Shown piece after piece: positions 55,798 to 64,000 of a stretch of DNA of 64,000 nucleotides; the stretch's first letter is position 1, and each line of letters opens with the position of its first letter. The stretch is from NCBI GenBank assembly GCA_003567725.1, contig PWYU01000057.1:41850-105849 (forward strand), given 5' to 3'. The stretch comes from Syntrophomonadaceae bacterium (GTDB taxonomy: Bacteria > Bacillota > Dethiobacteria > DTU022). The notes below the pieces were generated by a model. That model was not told the origin of the DNA. It saw nothing but the letters and a program-made list of their open reading frames with translations, and searched no databases. The translations under genes and the position numbers were made by a program.

Positions 55798-57757
55798 TAT
55801 TGGAGGCCTCTTTACTGGAATCTGCCTGGTTTTTTCTCATTGCAGCGATAGTTTCCGGCCGCTCCAGGTAAAGGAGCAGTACCGAGAGATCAGCCGGAGT
55901 TACTCCTTCCATGCGGCTGGCCTGACCGATGGTTGAAGGGCGGACCTGTTCCAGTTTCTGGCGAGCTTCGCTGGAAAGATTCTTTGCTTTCTGGTAATCA
56001 AAATCTTCCGGGATTTTTTTATCATGCATCCGGGCTGTCTTTTCTACCATCAGGCCCTGTTTGGCAATATAACCGGCATATTTAACCTGGTTTTCCAGCT
56101 CTTTTATGGTCCCGGGCGGCAGTTCAGGGAAGGTCTTGTTTTCCCACTGGAGATAGGCAGGATAGCTTATTTCAGGACGCCTGATTAGCTCTAAGGCAGT
56201 GACAGGTTGTCTTGGCGCTGGAGAATTGTATTCTGTTAGGAAAGAATCAATTGCGCTTCCAGGGTTAAATCTTGTTTTTTCCAACCTGAGCAGTTCTTTC
56301 TCTAAAAACGCTTTTTTCTCCAGGTGCCGTTTATAGCGATAATCATCAATCAGTCCAATAGCCCGGCTTTTTTCTGTGAGGCGCAGATCGGCATTATCCT
56401 GGCGTAGTAAAAGGCGGTATTCTCCGCGTGAGGTAAAAATCCGGTATGGTTCCTTTACTCCCCGGGTAACCAGATCATCGATCATAACCCCGATATAAGC
56501 TTCATTTCTCTTCAATATCAGCGGATTTTTGTTGCTCAGGAGTAGAGCGGCATTGATACCAGCTATTAACCCCTGGGCAGCCGCTTCTTCGTAACCGGTG
56601 GTTCCGTTAATTTGTCCGGCCAGGAACAGGTTGCTGACTGGTTTTGCTTCCAGGCTATTTTTTAATTGAGTGGGCGGGGCATAATCGTATTCTATGGCGT
56701 ATGCCGGGCGCATTATTTCTACATTATTGAGCCCTTCGATGGTTCTGAGAAAGGCTTCCTGGATATGAGGAGGCAGGCCGGTTGATATGCCTTGCAGGTA
56801 CATTTCGTCAATATCATGTCCTTCGGGCTCAATAAATATGGGATGACGGTTCCGATCGGCAAAACGCACCACCTTGTCCTCAATTGAAGGGCAGTAGCGA
56901 GGGCCAGCCCCTTTGATTAATCCGCTGTAAATCGGGGCCTGTGAAAAATTGTCACGAATGATCTCATGAGTTTTTGAATTGGTATAAGTAATCCAGCAGG
57001 GAATTTGAGTGGCGGGAACTCTGTCGGTAACTATGGAAAAACCGGGTTCTTCAGGAGAGCCATAAACAGGCTCAAGCCCGGAAAAATCTATACTGCGGCC
57101 GTAAACCCTGGGCGGGGTTCCCGTTTTAAAGCGTTCCAGGCTGAGGCCGAGATTTTGCAGGCTTTTTGCCAGGTTATAAGAGGGGGTCAGGCTGCCCGGA
57201 GCGGCCTTATAATGAAGATCTCCCAGAAAGAGCTCTGCGCCAAGATAAACGCCGCTGCAAACAATCACTGCCTGACCCGGATAAAAAGCTCCGCTTCTCC
57301 CTTTAACGCCGGTGATCATGCTGTTTTCTGCTATAATATCTTCAGCCATATCTTCACGAATAAATAGGTTCGATTCCTTTTCCAGGGCAGCGCGCATTGA
57401 GCGCTGATAACCCCATTTGTCGATTTGAGCTCTCAAAGCCTGGACAGCCGGCCCTTTACCCGTATTAAGCATGCGTACCTGTAAAATATTCTTATCAGCC
57501 ACTCTGGGCATTTCTCCTCCCAGGGCATCGATTTCCCTGACCAGGTGGCCTTTGCCAGGCCCGCCCAGGGAAGGGTTGCAGGCCATATAAGCAACCATAT
57601 CCAGGTTTAGTGATAGAAGCAGGGTGCGGCAGCCCAGCTTTGAAGCGGCCAGAGCAGCTTCGCATCCGGCATGGCCGGCGCCAATGACGATCACATCATA
57701 ACCCGGTTTTTTGTTAATGCTGTTCTGATTCATTTTTGAATTTTTATATCTATTCAT
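55790..57757 (-). CDS. mnmG: tRNA uridine-5-carboxymethylaminomethyl modification enzyme
   Basis: 655 residues. FAD motif [73 protein letters not shown], and the C-terminal helical domain [14 protein letters not shown]. With MnmE it modifies U34 of tRNAs. ATG 57757 gives a ~15-residue N-terminal extension; ATG 57736 is another option, neither with a strong ribosome site. No mnmE is seen in the window. Confidence 0.95.
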   Translation of the reverse strand: MNRYKNSKMNQNSINKKPGYDVIVIGAGHAGCEAALAASKLGCRTLLLSLNLDMVAYMACNPSLGGPGKGHLVREIDALGGEMPRVADKNILQVRMLNTGKGPAVQALRAQIDKWGYQRSMRAALEKESNLFIREDMAEDIIAENSMITGVKGRSGAFYPGQAVIVCSGVYLGAELFLGDLHYKAAPGSLTPSYNLAKSLQNLGLSLERFKTGTPPRVYGRSIDFSGLEPVYGSPEEPGFSIVTDRVPATQIPCWITYTNSKTHEIIRDNFSQAPIYSGLIKGAGPRYCPSIEDKVVRFADRNRHPIFIEPEGHDIDEMYLQGISTGLPPHIQEAFLRTIEGLNNVEIMRPAYAIEYDYAPPTQLKNSLEAKPVSNLFLAGQINGTTGYEEAAAQGLIAGINAALLLSNKNPLILKRNEAYIGVMIDDLVTRGVKEPYRIFTSRGEYRLLLRQDNADLRLTEKSRAIGLIDDYRYKRHLEKKAFLEKELLRLEKTRFNPGSAIDSFLTEYNSPAPRQPVTALELIRRPEISYPAYLQWENKTFPELPPGTIKELENQVKYAGYIAKQGLMVEKTARMHDKKIPEDFDYQKAKNLSSEARQKLEQVRPSTIGQASRMEGVTPADLSVLLLYLERPETIAAMRKNQADSSKEASNNE

Positions 57758-57852
57758 CTAACAAAATCAGCTGCCTTTTTTTAATCCTTATACTGATCAA
57801 CACCACCAGGGTAGTAATCTCGGTGATCTATTATAGCTTAAAAGGCCTGTTT

Positions 57853-59502
57853 TTAATAGTGTTCGAAGCCCCTGGCAACAGGGGCCCGCCTGCCGGCACC
57901 AAAGGAATAAGGGGAAATCCGAAGCCCTACTGCAGCCTGGCGCCGCTTGTATTCAGCTGTATCGACCATCTTTATGACACCTCTAACCGTTTTTTCGTCA
58001 TGCCCTTCTGCAATTATTTCTGAAGGTGAGTAGTTTTTTTCCAGATATAGTTCCAGGATTGGATCGAGCTGCTTATAAGGGGGCAGGGAGTCTTCATCTT
58101 TCTGGTCCGGCCTGAGTTCTGCCGAGGGTGCTTTTTCGATAACCCTTTCAGGGATGATTGTTTTTCCATACAGGGCGTTAATATGTTGAGCCAGTTCATA
58201 AACCATCATTTTGCGGACATCAGATATTATAGCCAGGCCTCCGGCCATATCGCCGTAAAGGGTGCTGTAACCTACAGCCAGCTCTGATTTATTACCGGTA
58301 ACCAGGGCGAGGTGTCCTTCCCGGTTTGATATTTGCATTAATATTAAGCCCCTGAGGCGGGCCTGCAGGTTTTCTTCCGCCAGATCCATTACAGGGCCTT
58401 TCCCATTGTTTAGCAAATTGATAAAAGTCTTAAAAGGTTCATCGATCCTGATAGTCCGGCTTTTAATACCCAGGTTTTTTACCAGTTCCAAAGCATCTTC
58501 TCTGCTGTGCCTGCTGGAGTAGGGTGAAGGCATAATTATTCCAAGGACATTTTCCGGACCCAGGGCTTCAGCAGCCAGAGCGGCAACTACGGCTGAATCA
58601 ATCCCGCCGCTTAAACCGAGGACTGCTTTTTTAAAACCGGTTTTAGATAAATAGTCTTTAGTGCCTAATTCTAAGACTTGTTTTATGGTGCCAATATCAT
58701 CAACGTCGGGCGGAACAATTTGAACAGCCGGCTTGAAAAGGTTTGCTGTTTCCACAATAAACAATTCTTCTTTATCAGCCGGAGCCCTGTAAAGCAGTTC
58801 CCCACGGTTATTAAATACCAGGCTTGATCCGTCGAATATTAGCTCATCATTTGCCCCGACCTGGTTCAGGTAAATAATGCCGGTATTATGTTTTTGGGCT
58901 AGAAAGGCAAGCATATCTTCCCGCAGGGCATGTTTACCGTAATGGTAAGGAGAAGCGGATAGGTTAATAAGCAAACGGGGATCCTGGGCAAAAAGCTTTT
59001 CCAGGGGATTGGTGTCATAAAGCGGTTCGCTAAAATAGGCTATATCGTTCCAGATATCTTCACAGACGGTAATGGCAACCGGCAGATCACCTATCATTTC
59101 GATCTGTCCATCAGTTGAACTGTTATAGTACCTGGTTTCATCAAAAACATCAAAATATGGCAGCAGGGTTTTTAAGTGGATTGATTTGATTTTTCCACTT
59201 TCCAAGAAAAGAGCTGCATTATAAAGCCTGTTATCCCGGCGGTGGTTGGCGCCAATGAGTATCGGGACACCGCTTTGTGCGGTCAAAGGTATCAGTTCAT
59301 CGGTAATAAGTGCTCTTTCTTTGTCTATAAAACCCTTGTAATTAAGCAAGTCTCGGGGTGGATAACCGGGCAGAGCAAGCTCGGTAAATACAATCAGGTC
59401 TGCCTTTTTTTCTAAACCTTTTTGATAATATGCTTTTACTTTTCTAAGATTTTGTTCCAGGGCTCCAATCGTTGGGTTAAGCTGGGCCAGGGCAATCCGC
59501 AA
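57853..59502 (-). CDS. nadE: Glutamine-dependent NAD+ synthetase
   Basis: 549 residues: an N-terminal nitrilase-like glutaminase (Glu in FTELALPGYPP, Lys in LKTLLPYFDVFDE, Cys in ITVCEDIWND) and a C-terminal synthetase (P-loop LGLSGGIDSAVVAALA, GNKSELAVGYSTLYGDMAGG). It amidates deamido-NAD. TTG 59502 has AGGGGAGG 8 bp upstream. A terminator-type hairpin lies between promoter and this start, so transcription attenuation is likely. Confidence 0.95.
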   Translation of the reverse strand: MRIALAQLNPTIGALEQNLRKVKAYYQKGLEKKADLIVFTELALPGYPPRDLLNYKGFIDKERALITDELIPLTAQSGVPILIGANHRRDNRLYNAALFLESGKIKSIHLKTLLPYFDVFDETRYYNSSTDGQIEMIGDLPVAITVCEDIWNDIAYFSEPLYDTNPLEKLFAQDPRLLINLSASPYHYGKHALREDMLAFLAQKHNTGIIYLNQVGANDELIFDGSSLVFNNRGELLYRAPADKEELFIVETANLFKPAVQIVPPDVDDIGTIKQVLELGTKDYLSKTGFKKAVLGLSGGIDSAVVAALAAEALGPENVLGIIMPSPYSSRHSREDALELVKNLGIKSRTIRIDEPFKTFINLLNNGKGPVMDLAEENLQARLRGLILMQISNREGHLALVTGNKSELAVGYSTLYGDMAGGLAIISDVRKMMVYELAQHINALYGKTIIPERVIEKAPSAELRPDQKDEDSLPPYKQLDPILELYLEKNYSPSEIIAEGHDEKTVRGVIKMVDTAEYKRRQAAVGLRISPYSFGAGRRAPVARGFEHY

Positions 59503-59518
59503 TTTATATACCTCCCCT

Positions 59519-59570
59519 AAAAAAAATTAACTCACGGGAATGCGACTTTCCCCGTGAGCGTTTTTCCCGT
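59519..59570 (-). promoter_or_regulatory. Attenuator-like leader of nadE
   Basis: On the minus strand CTCACGGG (59558-59551) pairs with CCCGTGAG (59538-59531) and runs into TTAATTTTTTTT just before the ribosome site. An upstream ACGGGAA (59570-59564) can instead pair with TTCCCGT (59540-59534), which breaks the terminator stem. Mutually exclusive folds point to conditional termination; no known riboswitch class recognised. Confidence 0.6.
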
Positions 59571-59597
59571 TTGAAATGCCACTTAGTTATGGCTGAA

Positions 59598-59626
59598 ATT
59601 ATAATCAAGCTGAGCCTTAAAGTCAA
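59598..59626 (-). promoter_or_regulatory. Sigma-A promoter of nadE
   Basis: TTGACT (59626-59621), 17 bp, TATAAT (59603-59598): near-consensus, giving a leader of about 90 nt. Confidence 0.75.
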
Positions 59627-59710
59627 GGCAAAGGCCATTATCCTTGCCAGACCCGGGCGTGATAATTATAATTATAATAAAGGTATCAACTCAAGCCCTA
59701 TTTTGTTTTG

Positions 59711-59795
59711 GTTGCCTGCTGAAGAAAACTGAGCTCGCTTCAGCTTTCCTCAGCAGGCTTTACTGGATCATGACAGCATAGGCTGTGTAGTTACA
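59711..59795 (-). repeat. Dispersed repeat, family 2, copy 2
   Basis: Read on the minus strand it starts GTAACTACACAGCC and continues TGCTGTCATGATCCAGTAAA, matching 45425. A CCTGCTGA/TCAGCAGG hairpin follows. Confidence 0.6.
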
Positions 59796-59825
59796 AATAA
59801 AGCTTTATTCTAAGGAGGTGCTTTA

Positions 59826-60035
59826 ATGCTAGAGGTTTATGTTAAAAATGGTTGTCCGTACTGCGAAAAGCAGATTGAGGTGCTTGAAAAAAAGGGTGCA
59901 GATTATAAGCTTCATAATGTTAGCACGGATCGGGAAGCTTTAAACAAAGCCCGCCAGGACTATAAAGCCGATAAAGTTCCGGTGGTAGTTGAGGATGGTG
60001 TTGTTAAGAGTATTGGTTTTGGTGGTGGGGGTTGA
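59826..60035 (+). CDS. Small glutaredoxin-like protein
   Basis: 69 residues with thioredoxin fold: LEVYVKNGCPYCEKQIEVL holds the CPYC redox motif, KVPVVV the cis-Pro, and a Gly-rich tail (GFGGGG). Glutaredoxin/NrdH-like reductant of thiols. AAGGAGG precedes the ATG. A GGCCGCC hairpin lies just after the stop. Confidence 0.9.
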   Translation: MLEVYVKNGCPYCEKQIEVLEKKGADYKLHNVSTDREALNKARQDYKADKVPVVVEDGVVKSIGFGGGG

Positions 60036-60049
60036 GGGATATAAAGTTT

Positions 60050-60070
60050 AAGGCCGCCGGAGGCGGCCTT
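60050..60070 (+). terminator. GC-rich hairpin after the glutaredoxin gene
   Basis: AAGGCCGCC (60050-60058) pairs with GGCGGCCTT (60062-60070), 15 bp after the stop; the T run is poor. Confidence 0.6.
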
Positions 60071-60085
60071 ATAATGTACTGAAAC

Positions 60086-60165
60086 TGCAACTAATCAGCC
60101 TATGGTCCTTGTTGAAGGATATGCGGTGCCACAGGGTCGTTCGAACCGTCCCCTGTGGCTTAAAA
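60086..60165 (-). repeat. Inverted-repeat element, family 1, truncated copy E
   Basis: Keeps one end (CAACTAATCAGCCTATGGTC) and part of the core (GTTCGAACCGTCCCCTGTGG), but the central segment and the far end are missing. Confidence 0.6.
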
Positions 60166-60170
60166 TATCA

Positions 60171-61109
60171 TTATTCCTGAGAGGACAGCTTTTCAGCCGG
60201 ATCCAGGTGAACAATGGTATTGCAATGGTATTTGCTGCTGACATGATTTTCAACCTGGTGGGCGATATCATGAGCTTCTTCCAGGCTGAGATGGCCATTT
60301 ACTTCGATATGAATGGTAATCACCTTCCATGATCCATAATCATGGATTTCCAGGCGGTGAGCATCTATAACTCCATCGACCTCCCTAACGCATTTGACAA
60401 CTCCTTGCTGCAGTTCATAGTTTGGAGCAGCACCCAGCAGCTTGCTGTATGAGCGGCGCATTATTTTAAAACCGGTATAAATTATGAAAAGGGCAATGGC
60501 TATACCAAGGAGAGCGTCAAGGGAATAAAATCCAAAATAACCACCTGCTAAAGCTACCAGGACCAGGCCTGATGAAAGCGAATCGCTGCGGTGATGCCAG
60601 GCATCAGCTTCCAGGGTGTCGGAATCAATTAGCTGGCCCAGGCGGGCAGAGAAATGGTACATTAATTCTTTAAGAATGATAACAACAACAACCATGATCA
60701 TAGAAGCTATAGAAGGGTTGGCGAAAATATCTTCAGACAGGCGGCTGTATGCGCTGTAAATAAAAGACCCGCCTGCCCCAGTCAGCATCAGTCCAATTAT
60801 CAATCCGGCCAGATATTCTGTGCGGCCGTGCCCGTGGGGATGTTCACTGTCTGCTTTTTTGCCGGCCATGATAAAACCAATGAGCACTACCAGTGAAGAA
60901 AATATGTCGGATGCGCTGTGCGCCGCATCGGCAATCAGGGCCAGGCTATTGGTCAGAAGGCCAAAGAGCAGCTTAAAAAGTGCCAGGATTGTATTACCCA
61001 GCAGGCTTACCCAGCTTTCAATTATACCGATGCGCCTTCTTTCGGCCGGTTTTCTTAAGTCACGGTTTTTTATTATTGTTTCAACTATCAGGCTGGCAAA
61101 ATGTTTCAT
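60171..61109 (-). CDS. Cation diffusion facilitator metal exporter
   Basis: 312 residues, six helices: the two metal-site motifs LIADAAHSASD (HxxxD) and DAWHHRSDSLSS (HxxxD), a HPHGHGR loop, and a C-terminal cytoplasmic metal domain (HRLEIHDYGSWKVITIHIEV). It exports Zn, Fe or Mn against protons. No strong ribosome site precedes the ATG. Ends beside a family 1 repeat. Confidence 0.9.
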   Translation of the reverse strand: MKHFASLIVETIIKNRDLRKPAERRRIGIIESWVSLLGNTILALFKLLFGLLTNSLALIADAAHSASDIFSSLVVLIGFIMAGKKADSEHPHGHGRTEYLAGLIIGLMLTGAGGSFIYSAYSRLSEDIFANPSIASMIMVVVVIILKELMYHFSARLGQLIDSDTLEADAWHHRSDSLSSGLVLVALAGGYFGFYSLDALLGIAIALFIIYTGFKIMRRSYSKLLGAAPNYELQQGVVKCVREVDGVIDAHRLEIHDYGSWKVITIHIEVNGHLSLEEAHDIAHQVENHVSSKYHCNTIVHLDPAEKLSSQE

Positions 61110-61165
61110 GAATAAATACCCGTTATTCTTAAATTATCACTAATTATAACACAAGCCACTTCCCT

Positions 61166-61213
61166 ATCCCATGCCAATTGCCCAGCTGCATCCCATGCCA
61201 ATTGCCCAGCTGC
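61166..61213. repeat. Tandem duplication of a 24-bp unit
   Basis: ATCCCATGCCAATTGCCCAG plus CTGC occurs exactly twice in tandem (61166-61189, 61190-61213). Confidence 0.85.
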
Positions 61214-61790
61214 TTCTACAAGACTTAGGAATACGGGTCATCGGCACTTGGAGCCTTGATTTAGCCCCTAAAAGGTACTCTATCGGTTCTTATTATGGGT
61301 GAAGGTTTTGGCCTTAAATAAATTAGATTATTACGTACCTAACCAATCTAAGCGGGTATCAAGACTTAAAATGTAAATTATCTTTTAAAACCTCTTTAAA
61401 GCGATATCAGTCTTTGTTTTACGTTTATATATGCCTTTTGTAAAAATGCACTCAATATGAAATAATAGACTATATCATTGATTTTTCATATAAAACAATA
61501 CAGTTTTATACTGTTATAAACTTCTTCCATCGAGTTTAATGAGTTAAGTAAATACAAATTTTCAAACAAAATCCCTTGCAGCAGTCAGGATAAAAAGTAG
61601 CGAGAGAACATTTTTGGGCTTAATGTTCAAGAAACATTTAGATCATTAAAGGTATATAGAAAATTTTTGGTTTAGCATAGCAACTATTGTAAACTTTACA
61701 AGAGCAGTTATTCAGTTTAGTCCGGTTAAGCAGAATAGCATTAAATCAGGAGTAAGAATTAGAAATATTTATCTGATAGGAGGTTGAAAC
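61214..61790 (+). other. Long leader of the osmolyte transporter operon
   Basis: 577 AT-rich bp without a gene. ACAGTTTTATACTGT at 61500-61514 is a palindrome that could be an operator. GGAGG stands before the first permease. No sure promoter was picked. Confidence 0.4.
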
Positions 61791-62450
61791 TTGTCTTTAT
61801 GGGAGAACTTTGTTGGCGGCCTTACAGGCTTATTTGATTTCATGGGCAGACGCTCTGATCAAATTGCTGAACTCACGTTAGAGCACTTTTGGCTTGTTTT
61901 AACGGCAATGATAATAGCGATTGCCATAGGTATAACAGTTGGTGTATTGATATCATACTGGGATCCTATTGCATACCCCGTAATAAATGTTACACAGGTT
62001 ATCATGACTATCCCGAGTATAGCCATGATTGCTATTCTAATCCCTTTCTTTGGAATCGGTTTTAACAACGGTGTAGCAGCATTAACCCTTTATGCGCTTT
62101 TGCCTATAGTTCGTAATACCTACACGGGCATCAGGGCTATTGAAAAGGCTGTTTTGGAATCAGCGATCGGGATGGGGATGAAGGAATCTGTAATACTGTT
62201 TAGAATTAAACTGCCCCTGGCCCTGCCGGTAATTATGGCCGGGATCAGAACATCTGTGGTTATGGGTATTGGTATTGGTGCTATTGCCGCTTATATCGGA
62301 GCCGGTGGATTGGGCATATTAATTTTTAACGGTATTAACTGGGTTAATTATCCCATGGTTTGGACAGGAGCAATATTTATATCAATAATGGCGATCATTG
62401 CAGATCTTGTTCTAGGCTGGACCGAGAACAAAATGTCGTGGCGAACTTAA
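61791..62450 (+). CDS. Osmoprotectant ABC transporter permease (OpuCB type)
   Basis: 219 residues, about six helices. LTLEHFWLVLTAMIIAIAIGITVGVLI is the usual start of OpuB/OpuC permeases; VTQVIMTIPSIAMIAILIPFFGIG and the EAA loop ESAIGMGMKESVILFRIKLP contact the ATPase. TTG 61791 follows AGGAGG. Imports glycine betaine, choline or carnitine-like solutes; the exact one is unknown. Confidence 0.92.
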   Translation: MSLWENFVGGLTGLFDFMGRRSDQIAELTLEHFWLVLTAMIIAIAIGITVGVLISYWDPIAYPVINVTQVIMTIPSIAMIAILIPFFGIGFNNGVAALTLYALLPIVRNTYTGIRAIEKAVLESAIGMGMKESVILFRIKLPLALPVIMAGIRTSVVMGIGIGAIAAYIGAGGLGILIFNGINWVNYPMVWTGAIFISIMAIIADLVLGWTENKMSWRT

Positions 62451-62495
62451 TCAATAAACTAACTGTTAGATATTGTAGAGAGGAGGCAGGAGCTT

Positions 62496-63599
62496 TTGAT
62501 TCGTTTAGAAAACTTAACAAAGAAATTTACCCCAACAGACCCTCCGGCTGTAGATGATCTTAGCCTGGAGATTAAGGAAGGCGAAACCTGTGTGTTAGTT
62601 GGGCCATCGGGGTGCGGCAAGACAACCACTATGAAAATGATTAACCGCTTGATCGAACCGACAAGTGGTAAAATTTACATTAATGGTGAAGATAGTTCCA
62701 AGATGGATCCGATTAAATTAAGATTAGGGATCGGCTATGTAATTCAGGAGATTGGCCTATTCCCTCATATGAATATTGCAGAAAATATTGCTACCGTACC
62801 CAGGGAGCTCAAATGGCCAAAAGAAAAAATCTGGAAAAGAGTAGATGAACTTTTAGAAACGGTGGGGCTTGAGCCAGAGCACTTCCGGAACCGCAAACCC
62901 AAAGACTTGAGTGGTGGGCAGCGGCAAAGAATAGGGGTGGCCCGTTCAATGGCAGCTGACCCGCCAATTATGCTTATGGACGAACCTTTTGGCGCCCTGG
63001 ACCCTATAACCAGGGCTCATTTACAGAATGAATTTTTACGTATTCAAAAGAGAATCAAGAAAACCATCATTTTTGTAACCCATGATATTGATGAGGCCAT
63101 CAAAATGGGTGATAAAATTGCCATCATGAGAAAAGGAAAACTGGTGCAGTATGATTCACCTGAAGATATGCTGAGCACTCCGGCTAATGAATTTGTAGTA
63201 AACCTGGTTGGAGGAAACTATTCGATTAAAAGGCTTCACCTGATCAGGGTGGATGAAATTATCGACAGGAGTCCGTTTACTGCTTCTCCCGAAGGGACAA
63301 TAAGTGAAACAAAGGCCTTACTTGATAAAAGTAAGCTGGGCCTGGTGGTAATTACAGATGAGAAGAAGAAAGTTATAGGCTTGGTTATTCCTGCTTATCT
63401 CAAAAAAGAGGGCGAATATAACGCAGATATTATGGAAGAAACTGGAGCGACGGTGGGTTTAGGGTCAACTCTAAATGATGCCTTATCGGTTATGCTCAGT
63501 AGTGGGCAGGGTTATGTAATCGTCGTGGATGAGAAAGAACGCATTGAAGGAGTTGTAACCTTGAATGGTATAATGGGGGTGCTGCAGGACGATGACTAA
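62496..63599 (+). CDS. Osmoprotectant ABC transporter ATPase with CBS domains (OpuCA type)
   Basis: 367 residues: Walker A GPSGCGKTT, Q-loop YVIQEIGLFPHM, signature LSGGQRQR, Walker B LMDEPFGALD, His switch FVTHDIDEA, and a C-terminal CBS pair (GLVVITDEKKKVIGLV, GYVIVVDEKERIEGVV) that senses ionic strength in OpuA-type systems. TTG 62496 follows GAGGCAGG. Overlaps the next permease by 8 bp. Confidence 0.94.
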   Translation: MIRLENLTKKFTPTDPPAVDDLSLEIKEGETCVLVGPSGCGKTTTMKMINRLIEPTSGKIYINGEDSSKMDPIKLRLGIGYVIQEIGLFPHMNIAENIATVPRELKWPKEKIWKRVDELLETVGLEPEHFRNRKPKDLSGGQRQRIGVARSMAADPPIMLMDEPFGALDPITRAHLQNEFLRIQKRIKKTIIFVTHDIDEAIKMGDKIAIMRKGKLVQYDSPEDMLSTPANEFVVNLVGGNYSIKRLHLIRVDEIIDRSPFTASPEGTISETKALLDKSKLGLVVITDEKKKVIGLVIPAYLKKEGEYNADIMEETGATVGLGSTLNDALSVMLSSGQGYVIVVDEKERIEGVVTLNGIMGVLQDDD

Positions 63600-64000
63600 A
63601 AAATGGGCTTCACGTATTTTTTTCAGCCTGCTGTTGCTGGCCTTATTCGTCGGTTATCCCTGGTATGGCATCAATAATCCAGCTGATAGAACCGTCGGAC
63701 GGATGCTTACCACAGATAATATTATACTCTACGCACAGCAACACCTGACCTTATGGGGCGTTTCTCTTTTGTTTGCTATTGCGTTTGGTGTATCTGTTGG
63801 CATCCTGATTACCCGGCCTTACTTCAGGTTTGCAGCGCCGGTTGTTGTAAATATTGTTAACATTGGACAGACAGTTCCCAGTATTGCGGTTCTGGCAATT
63901 TTTATGGGTATTATCGGGATGGGGTTTCAAACTGCTGTTGTTGCTCTCTTTCTATATTCGATTTTACCTATACTTCGTAATACTTATGCCGGGATAAACA
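63592..64000 (+). CDS. Osmoprotectant ABC transporter second permease, cut by window end
   Basis: The first 136 residues: a signal-like helix (FFSLLLLALFVGYPWYG), then the OpuC permease core (YAQQHLTLWGVSLLFAIAFGVSVG, NIGQTVPSIAVLAIFMGIIGMG, YSILPILRNTYAGI). ATG 63592 overlaps the ATPase end. A substrate-binding protein probably follows outside the window. Confidence 0.92.
   Translation, partial: MTKKWASRIFFSLLLLALFVGYPWYGINNPADRTVGRMLTTDNIILYAQQHLTLWGVSLLFAIAFGVSVGILITRPYFRFAAPVVVNIVNIGQTVPSIAVLAIFMGIIGMGFQTAVVALFLYSILPILRNTYAGIN

Noticed and set aside
61166..61213. CRISPR-like direct repeats
   Set aside because: Only two adjacent copies with no spacer between and no cas genes; a simple tandem duplication.

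Overview
The window reads as chromosome of a strictly anaerobic Bacillota (Clostridia in the broad sense). Support comes from the YprA/YprB pair, FakA, a GatCAB operon, an Rrf2/CysK unit, Hdr/Mvh-type and tungsten-enzyme genes, frequent TTG and GTG starts with strong GGAGG sites, and at least four in-frame UGA codons that look like selenocysteine. No rRNA, tRNA, CRISPR array or intact transposase was recognised. The genus cannot be named from sequence reading alone.

Layout. 1-4.6 kb (minus strand): a copper ATPase cut by the window edge, an Rrf2 regulator, cysK and a decayed mscS. 4.8-7.3 kb: a small zinc-ribbon protein, a coiled-coil lipoprotein and a PEBP-family protein. 7.7-18.5 kb: the main feature, eight tightly packed genes in the same order as bamBCDEFGHI of the class II (tungsten) benzoyl-CoA reductase: an AOR-type catalytic subunit, a ferredoxin, an HdrD-like protein, a double-length selenocysteine HdrA, a selenocysteine MvhD with an added winged helix, and NuoE/NuoF/NuoG-like subunits. 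A CoA-transferase/GNAT fusion converges on its end. 21.5-22.4 kb: two more selenoproteins, a peroxiredoxin and an ArsC/Spx-like thioredoxin-fold protein. 22.8-28 kb: a macro-domain protein, uppP and gatCAB; this GatA has Ala where the nucleophilic Ser should be, and palindromic repeats have invaded the gatA/gatB junction.

28-32.6 kb: serC, then a zinc uptake operon (znuA-znuC-znuB) followed by a Fur-family gene. 32.6-40 kb: fakA, a TudS/DUF1722 protein with a Cys-to-Ser change at a likely cluster ligand, a lipoprotein of four repeats, and two paralogous membrane-anchored beta-helix proteins. 40-48.6 kb: ArsR plus permease, lgt, DUF427 plus lipoprotein MsrB, a possible structured RNA, an MFS exporter and a DtxR-feoA-feoB iron operon. 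48.8-59.5 kb: metY with a truncated metX, yprB/yprA, a radical SAM protein, mnmG, and nadE behind an attenuator-like hairpin. 59.8-64 kb: a mini-glutaredoxin, a CDF metal exporter and an OpuC-type osmolyte ABC transporter running off the end.

Common threads are metal handling (Cu, Zn, Fe, CDF, ArsR-permease), thiol and selenol redox chemistry, and low-potential electron transfer. Intergenic space carries three short repeat families: a ~140-bp inverted-repeat element (at least five copies, whole or partial), a second family that also begins GTAACTA (two copies), and a ~34-bp GGGACA palindrome (three copies around gatA/gatB).
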